Source: Cliona cf. orientalis
Lineage: Eukaryota > Porifera > Demospongiae > Clionaida > Clionaidae
Assembly: GCA_963930775.1 (NCBI GenBank)
Contig: OZ005689.1
Location: 2,232,001-2,296,000, forward strand
Length of the DNA: 64,000 nucleotides
Reading direction: 5' to 3'
Within the stretch, counting starts at the first letter, position 1, and every line of letters begins with the position of its first letter. The notes beneath the pieces are model-generated. The model was not told where the DNA came from, did no database searches, and was given only the letters and a program-made list of their open reading frames with translations. Made by a program: the position numbers and the translations under genes. Below are positions 45,301 to 55,942 of the stretch, piece after piece.

Positions 45301-47065
45301 AGCAATTTAATGGCTATACACCGGTACATGTCATTGAGTTTACAATGTAAACCTGACTCGTAATTACAGTCATTGTGACAAAAATTCCTCATGTTAAACA
45401 GCTACTTGCAATTATATACACTCGAATATAACTTTTGAATTTAGCTATAATGATACTGTTTATTCAACATATTACCTGCAACATCATAATGCTTGGTTTG
45501 GCATACATCAGTTTTATCGTCATCTTGACAGTGAGTTTGACAAGATACAGTGAAGGGCAAGACTTGGATCTCACTTTCATTATACGGTTGAACAGTTAAC
45601 ATGGAGACACGAAGTGGTGCATTATATCTGCTGATAGTTGCATTGGAAACTTGTGTAAGCACCACTGTGATATTGTAATAATATGGTGCTGACAGAGGGT
45701 ATGGGATTACCCTGATACAATCCGTATCATTATCATCATGAAGATAAGAAATCAATATGATCTCGTTAAAATACCATATCAAGTCATTGCCATAGAGGGT
45801 GCAGGAGAAAGAGTAGAATAATGGTTTATCCTTGCAGATAAAATCACCTTCCACAGTTGCCTCCAGGATGACTGGAGAAGGAGGATCAATGGTTGTGTCA
45901 GTCACATTTAGGCACTGTCTGGCCTCTGATTCGTCTAACTCATTGATTTCTGCACGTCAATAAGATTCAATTTGAAAACAAGTTGTAATTTTTAATCCCC
46001 ATGCAAAGCAAACCATAGGTAGAGGCCATCATAGGCTGCAATGTACGCCCATGTAAAAATCGTGACAAACCTCCTCTGGGGTCACTGTATTTAATTTACA
46101 TTAGCATTAATACAGTGACCCCATGCAGAGGAGATTTGTCAAACATGCAAACTTGCAATTGGCTGACTGAATATGATATTTAGCCTGCATCTGCTCGGTT
46201 ACCATGCAGTCAGCATAATTATTATGCTTTGGAAATTAAAGCTATAGCTATATACTGACCAAGTAAACAAACGGAGTGGATCACATACATATTATATTAT
46301 AGAGAAAGAGAGAAAGAGAGAGAGCAAGCTATATATATAGGGCTGGGTGGGTGGGTTGCACTAATTAATTTTTATGAAGTCCAGAGGCTGTGAGACCAGC
46401 CAATGTTTGCTATTAATTTTCTGCTCATTGTAGGCAGATAATTACTATCAGAAAACATCAACAGGATAAAGCTAAACAGCAAATTCCATAAGGAATAATA
46501 TTATTGCTAGCCAAGACTCATACATTATTTAATTATTATTCCTTATAGATCCTAAACAATTATAAATACAGTGATCTGATTGGTTGTTGAAATGTTGAAA
46601 TAGAGTACCTTTTCTTCATTAAAAAGACCTTGTAAGCTCCATAAAAAATGATGTAGGCTCTCATAATATATTTTTTTGCCAGTGGTTAGATTTGTTGCTA
46701 GGCACCAGTTTTTATATCAACCTTTAGGCATTCTTGCTAGGATCTAAAAGCAGTTAGACACGGTTTTGTAATTAGAAGACCTCAGGGCTCAGTATAGAAC
46801 CCTAGTTTCACTCGGGATTCTACACAGTACCCTTCAGTCTTCGATCTAAATCACATAGAAAGCTCGTAAATTGCAGTACGTATCTTATCATACCATAAAT
46901 ATAATACTATTATTGTTTGATGTCACAATATTTTGATAATGTAGCTAATAAGTTCTCACCTCTACTGCATTTTTCTTGTAGCTGAGCACCTACTGAAACC
47001 ACAGAAATCATGAAATGATAAGCACACAATCCAGTTAGCAGACTGAAGGCCTTCAACAATAGCAT
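42358..47065 (-). CDS. Single-pass Ig/FN3 receptor (copy E')
   Basis: Exons 47,065-46,960, 45,949-45,476 and 42,914-42,358 are all in phase and give 378 residues with the same plan as receptor E: signal peptide, Ig-like domain (FICKDK, FSCTLYGNDLIWYF), FN3 (NWNPPENHNETAIDFYELML), transmembrane helix and a short tail ending KSAGPVKL. Differences cluster in the Ig domain (for example NEIILISYLHDDNDTD against DGVIVKSFLPNDTVGN) and in the tail, while the FN3 part is nearly unchanged. The gene is open throughout. An extra copy of exon 1 and its upstream region lies at 51,007-51,112, beyond the Penelope element. Confidence 0.8.
44508..44625. mobile_element. Foldback element in intron 2 of receptor E'
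   Basis: GATAAACTATGTTTGCCTAG...CATATACCACC is mirrored by GGTGGTATATGAACGG...CATAGTTTATC, with a 35-bp centre. Absent at the corresponding place of receptor E, so it inserted after the duplication or was lost there. Confidence 0.6.
44681..45138. mobile_element. PIF/Harbinger-like MITE
   Basis: About 50-bp terminal inverted repeats start GGGGGCTTGTCCAAAGTCCT and GGGGCCTTGTCCAAAGTCCT (inverted right end). TAA is present directly on both sides (44,678-44,680 and 45,139-45,141), the 3-bp target typical of this superfamily. A degraded relative lies near 61,890-62,000. Confidence 0.78.
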
Positions 47066-47330
47066 CTTGTAATCCTATAATGCTGCCGTACCCTTGTAGC
47101 TGGCTACACGCTTATTTTGTGCATGTATCTCGATCGCATTTCCCAACTTATTAAATGCATTGCAAAAATTCATGACATTGTTTGAAATCCTAAGAATAAT
47201 ATCGTGTGCATAAACATAGCAATAATATTATATCCCATGGCACCTACTATACTTCCTGCATAGGCTAGGGTGGGAATTAATTTACTGTCATCAGAATTTG
47301 TCCCCTCAAGGCTACAAGGGAATTATTTGT
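45981..47330 (+). repeat. 1,350-bp direct repeat, left copy (flanks Penelope element)
   Basis: Collinear with 50,028-51,377 at a constant offset of 4,047. One substitution was found by eye (46,891-46,896 region, ACTATTATT against ATTATTATT). It contains intron 1 and exon 1 of receptor E'. Confidence 0.9.
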
Positions 47331-50027
47331 ATTATTAACAGTGGTGGGTGGGGATCACTCGCGCATTACCTTGAGAGGTTTACGAAGTTTGGATGGAATG
47401 AAAAGTTGGGTCATAAATAAGTTTGTTTAAGCCTTTATTGCTGAGTTTGTTTAAGGTACCTAATCTACATATCCATAGGTATTCATTTCGTTTAAGCCAC
47501 TCTTCTTTATTTGCTATATTGTCAGGTGCTTGGGATAGGATTTGGAATTTAATCCGGCCAATATTGTGTTTGGATTCTTGGCAGTGTCTGACCATTGGGC
47601 TCGAGTTGTGTGCTAGGTGTTCGTATACTCTGAACTTTAATTGCCTGGTGGTGTAGCCCACGTATTGTGATCTACAGCCGGGGGTTTCACATGTGATCAG
47701 GTATATGACATTGGTTGTTTTGCAGTTGAAGTGGTGCGTGGGTTTGGGGAAATCTATTGGGAATTTATGGTTAAGGGTTGTACTAACTGCATAGCATTTT
47801 GTAACTAGTATTTGGCAGACTAAGCATTTGTTTATGCATTGTTTTACTGGGTTTCTGAAATTTTGGAAGGTGTTTTTGAAGATAGTATGGGGATATTTAT
47901 CTGGTAATTGTTCTAGTTCGTCGTTTGGTTGGTGGGGTGTAGGTTGTGGTGGATCATCTGATGGTTTGAGTTTGGCTCTGACAAGTTTGTGTCTCAGGGA
48001 TGGATTTGCTTTGAATGCGATTACGGGTGGTTGCGGGAAAATTTCTGTTAGTGTTTCATTTTGTTCAATCAGCTTCCAATGCTTTTTTAGTGCACATTTA
48101 ATTCTACGGATGTCATCGCAATAGTTCGTTGTGAATACGAGCTTGGGCTCTTTCTGTTTACGTTTGGTTAAGGATTCGGATCTTTGGTTGAATTTAACTT
48201 CTTGGACATGTTTTAGAATTTGGTTTTGCCTATATCCTCTGTGTTTTAGTCTATGTACAAGGTTAAGAGTCATTTTTTCGAAGTTATTTTCGTCTGAATT
48301 AGTGCGTAGGTATCTGTGTGTTTCGCCTTTGCTAATAGCTGCTAGTATGGAAGGAGGGTGGTATGAGCTTGCGTGTACGTACAGTTGTTTATTGGTAGGT
48401 TTTATGTGTGTCCGTATGTCTAATATGTTCTGGCTTTGAAATCTGTTGCCTTTGTATAGGGTGACATCAAGGAAAGTGAGTTCTGTGTCACTGATGTCAT
48501 GTGTGAATTTTATGGTGTCATGTAGTTTGTTTAATGCGTTCATATATTCTGTGAATTGTTCGTGGGATCCAGTCCAGATGATAAAAATATCATCTATGAA
48601 TCTTTTCCAAATTTGGATGTGTTGTTTACCGATATGTATGAGTTTTTGTTCTAATTTTCCCATGAAGAGGTTTGCATAAGCTGGTGCCATTTTAGTACCC
48701 ATGGCGGTACCTTGGATTTGTAGGTAATATCTGTTATTGAATTCAAAAACATTATTTTTTAGCACTATGTTTACAAGTTCGGATAGGACTTCTGGTATAG
48801 GTTGCTCTGGATGTCTATACGCGTCTGGATCACCAGACAGGAAGTGGAGTATGCTTTCCACTCCCTCGCTATGAGGTATGTTTGTGTATAGTGAGGATAC
48901 GTCGATTGATGCTAGGAAGCAATTGTGTGGTACAGTTTGTGATTCAATTAAGTTTATGAATTGTGTTGAGTCTTTAAGGTATGAGGGCAGCTTATGGACA
49001 TAGGTTTGGAGCCATTTATCTACGAATTGTGAGATTGGTTCCGTGATACTATTACAGCTGGATACGATGGGTCGGATTCCCATGGGATTTTTATGAATTT
49101 TCTTTAGGAAGTATAGTCTAGATGTTCTGGTTTGGTTTGGGGGTTGGCAGAAATCTACCCAGTTTCGTTTCATGAGTCCATTTTTTAACAGTAGGTCTAG
49201 TTTTCTTATTATGTTTTGTTTCAGATCATTGGAAATGTCATCACTTAGGGGTTTGTATACGTCGGGATTGTTCAAGTGTTCCATTGCATTTTGGATATAC
49301 TCGTCTCTATCCTCTACGACTATTGTGGAGCCTTTATCAGCTTTATTTATTATCAGGTTGTGGTTATGGATTAATTCTCTTAAAGCTAATCGCTCTTTCC
49401 TTGTTAGGTTATCGCTTTTGTTTTGTTTATATTTTGATTCGTCTAAAATTTCCAATCTGATTCTGTGTAGGTAGGTATCTAGGGTTCCATTGTCGGTTAG
49501 TCTTTCTGGGTTTGGTGTACGTTTTAGTTTTGTTTGGAAGGGGTCACGTATTTTAGGAGGTATTTTTGTTTTTTTGAGTTTCATTTCGAACTTCAGTTTC
49601 ATTCTGTGCATGAAATTATTTACATCCTTATGTAGATTTTGTATCGCTAGGTTTTTTGGTTTTGGAATGAAGGTGAGGCCTTTGCGTAGTACATTTTTTT
49701 GTGTTTCGGATAAGGCTGTTTTTGTGGCTAGGATAACTAATGCATCGTCTGCTGTACGTGATTGATTACTGGGTGGTTTAGTATTAGCTGGTGTTGGGTT
49801 AGGGTTAGTATTAGTGGTAAGTGTGTGTATGGGGTGTGGTTTGTCATTAAGCAACATATTGTTTTGAAAGTCATGATTATAATGTCCTGTATTAGAGTTT
49901 TGTATAAGTCTGTTCTTTCTATATATGTTCCGTTTCTTTAGGGTCCGCTTGGAGGCAGCATCTTCCTGGGATAGCCTCTTCCGTGTGCGGGTTCCTTTCC
50001 TCTTTGTTTGGAGCTGTTTGGGCGTGG
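47331..50027 (-). mobile_element. Penelope-like retroelement insertion
   Basis: The 2,697-bp segment lies exactly between the two 1,350-bp direct repeats and is almost entirely one open frame on minus. The 3' untranslated part is only about 50 bp. No LTR, poly-A tail or hammerhead motif was recognised. Confidence 0.85.
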
Positions 50028-50115
50028 AGTTGTAATTTTTAATCCCCATGCAAAGCAAACCATAGGTAGAGGCCATCATAGGCTGCAATGTACGCCCATG
50101 TAAAAATCGTGACAA
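47380..50115 (-). CDS. Penelope-like element protein: reverse transcriptase plus GIY-YIG endonuclease
   Basis: Open frame of 911 residues, numbered here from 50,115. A basic N-terminal part is followed by RT motifs: INKADKGSTIVV (256-267), IDVSSLYTNIPH (404-415, first catalytic Asp), QGTAMGTKMAPAYANLFM (468-485) and FIDDIF (506-511, catalytic Asp pair). A Cys-rich linker (C760, C764, C767, C774, C798) precedes the GIY-YIG nuclease, seen as NVIYLITC (802-809) and QYVGYTTRQLKFR (817-829) with Glu832. This order is diagnostic of endonuclease-bearing Penelope elements, perhaps the Neptune type. The frame has no stops and looks recently active. The first 29 residues and the available Met codons at 50,115 and 50,049 derive from the flanking repeat, so the element is 5'-truncated or uses a host start. 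Confidence 0.93.
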   Translation of the reverse strand: MSRFLHGRTLQPMMASTYGLLCMGIKNYNSTPKQLQTKRKGTRTRKRLSQEDAASKRTLKKRNIYRKNRLIQNSNTGHYNHDFQNNMLLNDKPHPIHTLTTNTNPNPTPANTKPPSNQSRTADDALVILATKTALSETQKNVLRKGLTFIPKPKNLAIQNLHKDVNNFMHRMKLKFEMKLKKTKIPPKIRDPFQTKLKRTPNPERLTDNGTLDTYLHRIRLEILDESKYKQNKSDNLTRKERLALRELIHNHNLIINKADKGSTIVVEDRDEYIQNAMEHLNNPDVYKPLSDDISNDLKQNIIRKLDLLLKNGLMKRNWVDFCQPPNQTRTSRLYFLKKIHKNPMGIRPIVSSCNSITEPISQFVDKWLQTYVHKLPSYLKDSTQFINLIESQTVPHNCFLASIDVSSLYTNIPHSEGVESILHFLSGDPDAYRHPEQPIPEVLSELVNIVLKNNVFEFNNRYYLQIQGTAMGTKMAPAYANLFMGKLEQKLIHIGKQHIQIWKRFIDDIFIIWTGSHEQFTEYMNALNKLHDTIKFTHDISDTELTFLDVTLYKGNRFQSQNILDIRTHIKPTNKQLYVHASSYHPPSILAAISKGETHRYLRTNSDENNFEKMTLNLVHRLKHRGYRQNQILKHVQEVKFNQRSESLTKRKQKEPKLVFTTNYCDDIRRIKCALKKHWKLIEQNETLTEIFPQPPVIAFKANPSLRHKLVRAKLKPSDDPPQPTPHQPNDELEQLPDKYPHTIFKNTFQNFRNPVKQCINKCLVCQILVTKCYAVSTTLNHKFPIDFPKPTHHFNCKTTNVIYLITCETPGCRSQYVGYTTRQLKFRVYEHLAHNSSPMVRHCQESKHNIGRIKFQILSQAPDNIANKEEWLKRNEYLWICRLGTLNKLSNKGLNKLIYDPTFHSIQTS

Positions 50116-51377
50116 ACCTCCTCTGGGGTCACTGTATTTAATTTACATTAGCATTAATACAGTGACCCCATGCAGAGGAGATTTGTCAAACATGCAAACT
50201 TGCAATTGGCTGACTGAATATGATATTTAGCCTGCATCTGCTCGGTTACCATGCAGTCAGCATAATTATTATGCTTTGGAAATTAAAGCTATAGCTATAT
50301 ACTGACCAAGTAAACAAACGGAGTGGATCACATACATATTATATTATAGAGAAAGAGAGAAAGAGAGAGAGCAAGCTATATATATAGGGCTGGGTGGGTG
50401 GGTTGCACTAATTAATTTTTATGAAGTCCAGAGGCTGTGAGACCAGCCAATGTTTGCTATTAATTTTCTGCTCATTGTAGGCAGATAATTACTATCAGAA
50501 AACATCAACAGGATAAAGCTAAACAGCAAATTCCATAAGGAATAATATTATTGCTAGCCAAGACTCATACATTATTTAATTATTATTCCTTATAGATCCT
50601 AAACAATTATAAATACAGTGATCTGATTGGTTGTTGAAATGTTGAAATAGAGTACCTTTTCTTCATTAAAAAGACCTTGTAAGCTCCATAAAAAATGATG
50701 TAGGCTCTCATAATATATTTTTTTGCCAGTGGTTAGATTTGTTGCTAGGCACCAGTTTTTATATCAACCTTTAGGCATTCTTGCTAGGATCTAAAAGCAG
50801 TTAGACACGGTTTTGTAATTAGAAGACCTCAGGGCTCAGTATAGAACCCTAGTTTCACTCGGGATTCTACACAGTACCCTTCAGTCTTCGATCTAAATCA
50901 CATAGAAAGCTCGTAAATTGCAGTACGTATCTTATCATACCATAAATATAATATTATTATTGTTTGATGTCACAATATTTTGATAATGTAGCTAATAAGT
51001 TCTCACCTCTACTGCATTTTTCTTGTAGCTGAGCACCTACTGAAACCACAGAAATCATGAAATGATAAGCACACAATCCAGTTAGCAGACTGAAGGCCTT
51101 CAACAATAGCATCTTGTAATCCTATAATGCTGCCGTACCCTTGTAGCTGGCTACACGCTTATTTTGTGCATGTATCTCGATCGCATTTCCCAACTTATTA
51201 AATGCATTGCAAAAATTCATGACATTGTTTGAAATCCTAAGAATAATATCGTGTGCATAAACATAGCAATAATATTATATCCCATGGCACCTACTATACT
51301 TCCTGCATAGGCTAGGGTGGGAATTAATTTACTGTCATCAGAATTTGTCCCCTCAAGGCTACAAGGGAATTATTTGT
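50028..51377 (+). repeat. 1,350-bp direct repeat, right copy
   Basis: Same sequence as 45,981-47,330. It includes a second signal-peptide exon of receptor E' (51,112-51,007, minus) with intact ATG and splice donor. Beyond 51,377 the sequence continues as the natural upstream flank, matching 39,400-39,900, so the right copy is the one joined to the original flank. Confidence 0.9.
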
Positions 51378-53009
51378 CCCCCATGGCAATACCAATAGTC
51401 ACAATGGTGATCATGCATGAATCAAGCAGTCATAATAATAATATTATCATCATGCATATGCCTACTATATATGCATATGCATCAGCACTAGTACTACTGA
51501 TATGTATGCAGGGTTGATTGCACAGCTATAGTAATGGTAATACAGTGCATGGTAAGTGGTTAGAGCCTGCATGCCAATGGAGACCGCACCCCTAATAATA
51601 ATATTATGATGGCTGCTTTGCAACCCACAAGATCAATAATTCTCATTTCACACGGTGAATTCTTGCAAAATCAACTTATCACGAGATCAATTGCAATTCC
51701 CATACAATCAACTCAACTTTTTAGATGTAGCTACCGTAGTAACAAAATAACAGCATGCATGCATGATTGTACATTTCCCGCCTGTGAGTGTTATATAATA
51801 TTAAACTATTTACATTTATAGCTAAAGGATTAAGGCATCTCCTGTACATATCACCTTAACGAATAGATAAACTATATGCATATGCATCATGCAGATTTAT
51901 TGTATGCATGGGAATTGATCTCGTAAAGAGTTGAATTCTTGATAATTGATCACCCGAGAATTGACAAGCGTGATGTACATACATGCATACACATACAAAT
52001 GCACCCCGACAGTGTAATAGAATTAGATGCCACGCTTGGTAATGAGCTATTATAATACCACCTTAGCTACATAATCGTCTAGCTATGTAACTATAACTTC
52101 TAACCATTCATAACCATCTACAACCACGTATAGCGCTAGCTAACCATACATAACTATTACAATCATAATAATAATATAATTATATTATAACAGTCAGTTC
52201 TATAGCAGTCTTACTTTATGCAGTCTATACCTTCAGAATTTTTAACCATTCACTTTGGTTATATAACGTGTTATCGTTACTTTTTTCACTTCTTATGCCC
52301 TATATAGGGCCAGGTCTAACGAACTACTATTGAACTAGCTGCTTAAGTCCACAGTCTAGATAGCGTAGATAACTAGCTCACTGCCAATTTAATTCTAAAT
52401 TTGTTTTCAAAGCTACCAGACTGTCTTCTATATTCACAGAAAGTACTGGTTGATTCAACTAGCCATGGTTCCATGACTCAAGTCATCCATTACTGTTTCT
52501 TTACTGTGCGGCTCATATTCTATTCAAAACATTGAGGCTAAATGAGCTTCTCTGTGCTTAATAACATCTACAGATATCTAAAACAACCACTTTTATCATC
52601 TTTTTGCACAACTCATTATCCCCATATAGCTAGTAGACAAGCCGTACAAATTCAGGCAGTTTTTGTGTTGGCTTAAAGAACTCATTCTCGACGATCGACA
52701 GCTGTACATACATAGATCGACACGTGCAATATTATACTTCCTGCGATTCTTTTGATTGCGTCTTATATAAAAACTCACTAGCAATCAAATGAATCTCACA
52801 TTCAAAACCCGACCTACGGTATGGCGAACCAAGGCATGGTAATACTGGGCAAACTTGAGCTCATATTCAATGGTCTGCTTCTCTATATATCCATAAGTTT
52901 CGTACTGCTTGAAAAGAAATGCATAGGTATAAGCCTAGAGCTAACTTAGAATAATAGTAAATAGCTAATTAGAAAATTTATATCAAATCAATACTCATGC
53001 ACCTAATAG
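51378..53009. other. No gene found; upstream flank of receptors E' and F
   Basis: 51,378-51,866 matches 39,390-39,900 (upstream of receptor E). The rest is AT-rich; the expected signal-peptide exon of receptor F was searched for here by eye without success. Confidence 0.45.
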
Positions 53010-55012
53010 CTGCAGAAATTACATCAAACATTGATGGCTTGATCTGTCTTGGAGAAGAGGTGGTCTATACTTGTATGAGCCAAGGCACTACTCAGAGATG
53101 GCGTCTTGATAATGCTGACAGCAGTACACTCATTGAGAACACATTTTTACGAAGGCAACCACCAGGTCATACAGTTGTGCGACTTCCATTCACTTTTACT
53201 CTGGTTTCATCTGGACAAAGCCAATTAAAATCGACTATGTCAGTTTTAGCTACAACATCAATACACAACACGGTCGTGGAATGTACTGGCACTTCATCAC
53301 GGAAATCAATTATAATACAAATATCAGGTCATAATGTATACGCTATAACAGTGTTATTGTATAGCACACTTGTATTAAATTTTATAACCTAGATATAGTT
53401 ACTGTTATTTGAAAGACACTGTCAGTAGAATATGCAACTTTCCTAAAACCTACCACCCCTAGTTCTCAAGGCTAGGCACCTATGTGGCTCTGCCTTTTGC
53501 TTAAATTAGGTTTGCCTGAGCAGGCAGTGAGATGGTTTTCCCCTTAGGTTTGGATTGGTAGTAGAAGATAAACCTACTGAATTTTCATGAACTATAATTA
53601 TTGAAGTGGTCACATTAACTATTATGCATGACCGTATTTTTAGACTAAGTGTGATATATTATGTATACTTACATTCTATAATTATTATCATGCAGGGATA
53701 CCAACAGCTCCTGAAAATTTACAAAGTGTTGTGGATGTCTATCATGCCTACTCTTCAACTATTCTTTTTACTTGGGACGCCCCAAATGACAATTCCCGTG
53801 TAGATTATTATCAGTATGAGGTAGAGAATGGGACCAATAGCCTTACCTACAACACCAGCAATACCACTACTATTCTCTCCGAAATATACTACAATAAAAA
53901 TGTTACTTTCTCGGTTTTTTCACTCAATTGCATCGGCAAAAGTTCTCCATTAATTCAAGTAATACATGTAGGTAAGCAAGGTAGAGATGAAAATTAACCT
54001 GTGTAAGTATATTATATACATAATTATTATGCAATGTCATGCATGTTAAAAATTTTTGAAAAGTTTATTAATTTGTTTCAAATAAGAGGAGAACACACGC
54101 ATATTAGTTGATATGATTTTTGTTTTCAGTTGGATGCAGAGAATTTGATTATTTGTCTTTCAACATAAGCGATTCAGCATTTAGCCAAGCACCTGGAACA
54201 CAAATCATGCTTTCATGCCATAATATTATGTACTCCACCATCAACAGAGATGTTGTTATAACATGTGAGAGCGATGGAAGGTGGAGTCCTGATCCAGAGA
54301 ATTCGCCATGTGCTATAGGTAGGTGAAAATTCAAGTCTGAGTCTGAATATGAATTTCTTAATTTCATGCACGCATGCATTATAATACAGATCCTATAACT
54401 ACAATGAGAGTTAATTATGATACTCCTATCTCTGAAATACCTTCCATTGGTACAAGTCCACCTAGTAAACTAGGTATCACTGTGACATTGATTCTGGTCC
54501 CACTCTGTGTTTTAGCTCTAATAGTATGTATAATTGCTGGAATTTGCATACTGCTAAAGCAAAAATTAATTCAGAAGCAGCAAAGGGAAGCTTCTATAGC
54601 TAATGAAGTCAATCAGCCATGCTATGAAATGATTGCAATTGACCCTATCTATGAGACAGTACCCTGTACTGAGTCAGAAAATTTAACTCTAGATAACTTT
54701 GGGATTACAACGATGAACGACGATGCATACACTAAGATTCATTCTCCAGAGAAAAAGTGCCGTCACAGTCCACCACTGGATTTCAATGCTTCAGGCAATG
54801 AAACATACATACCCAGTGAAAAAGTAGCAATGCAAAATAATAGTTCCTATCAAGCAGCATCACCATGGCAGTTTATGACCACTGTAACAGAATCAGAAGG
54901 CCCTTCTAAAAAACGCAAGTATTGTGACAAACAGAGCATCGAAAACATTCAGCAGGTGGAGTTGCTGTGCGGCAGTGTCAAATGTGTTTCTCCAAAACAT
55001 GTTTTCAACTGA
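53010..55012 (+). CDS. Single-pass Ig/FN3/CCP receptor with tyrosine-rich tail (copy F; first exon not found)
   Basis: Exons 53,010-53,327, 53,696-53,971, 54,130-54,318 and 54,390-55,012, all phase 1. Exon A is Ig-like (GEEVVYTCMSQG; RWRLDN; NTVVECTG), exon B is FN3 (ILFTWDAPNDNSRVDYYQYE), exon C is a Sushi/CCP module with four Cys and GRWSPDPENSPC, exon D has a transmembrane helix (ITVTLILVPLCVLALIVCII) and a 160-residue cytosolic tail. The tail has CYEMIAIDPIYETVP and NETYIPS, tyrosines in YxxI/V settings that could bind SH2 proteins if phosphorylated (inference). The tail end (KKRKYCDKQSIENIQQVELL...) is longer than in paralogue G. It probably needs a leader exon like the one of G. Confidence 0.75.
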
Positions 55013-55792
55013 ACGAGAATTAAAAACCCTGTAGCTATGGGCCTCATCATCAAAGATCATACACATATAACTCAAAACATTAATGCCATATTATTATAAT
55101 TAATTTTAGACAGATGCAGGTGTGCTTAGATATATTATACGCATGCTGGTGGATAGTGACTGTATAATAAAATTAAGAGAACATGTTATCATTTATGATC
55201 TGATCCTTCTTATGTATGCTGCAAAGTATTATTTGCACAGTCAATAACAGTTACATTAATAGTTTGGGACTCTGAAGCTGTGATAATAATAATGATAACA
55301 CCAGCTGGATAGACTGAGTACCATGACTGCTTTCAGGGAAGAGTCAATGTCTGTGAAGGGTTATCATGAATGTACCTGCATTTAATGTACATAATAATAA
55401 TACTATTGTGGTCGACAGTTACGGTGTGGTATAGAAAACATTAAGGATAAAACAGCATGCACATCAGCCAAAAAATGGTACTGCAGGGAGTATTCATGAT
55501 TAATGCTAAGATGAACAATGGCTATGGACGATGATGCAAAGGATGCTTGCTGAAATTGTGCAGTTACTTGTAAGTAGCTATCAGTCACAATTTCTGGAGT
55601 AAAAAATGCGATAGTTAATAAACTTTGAATGTTGTCCATGCACACACATCCATAGCCAAAATTTAATATTTACTGATGTAAGTATTTGCCATGCATAAGC
55701 ACTATTTGTGATAGTTAGATTTCAAGACAAAGCTGTACATACACTACTAGAACAATTAAAGTTATAGGAACACATAACAGCTTTACACTAAT

Positions 55793-55942
55793 TAGCATGC
55801 AATTAGCACCAATAATTATAACCTACATGCTAGTTAGCACTTAGAAGCATTGGTTGCCATGGATACCACTAAGCCTGCATAGTGTGAAGTTAGAATCAGC
55901 TTATGGCCTGGGCATAATAATAACATGCCTCACTAAATCAGA
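55793..55942 (+). promoter_or_regulatory. Conserved leader of filamin copy D
   Basis: Shares the words described for copies A and B, and CTCACTAAATCAGA just before the ATG with copy A. Confidence 0.45.

Noticed and set aside
45981-51377. The 1,350-bp direct repeats as LTRs of the element
   Set aside because: They are host receptor sequence also present without an element at 38.0-39.4 kb and lack TG...CA ends next to the element.
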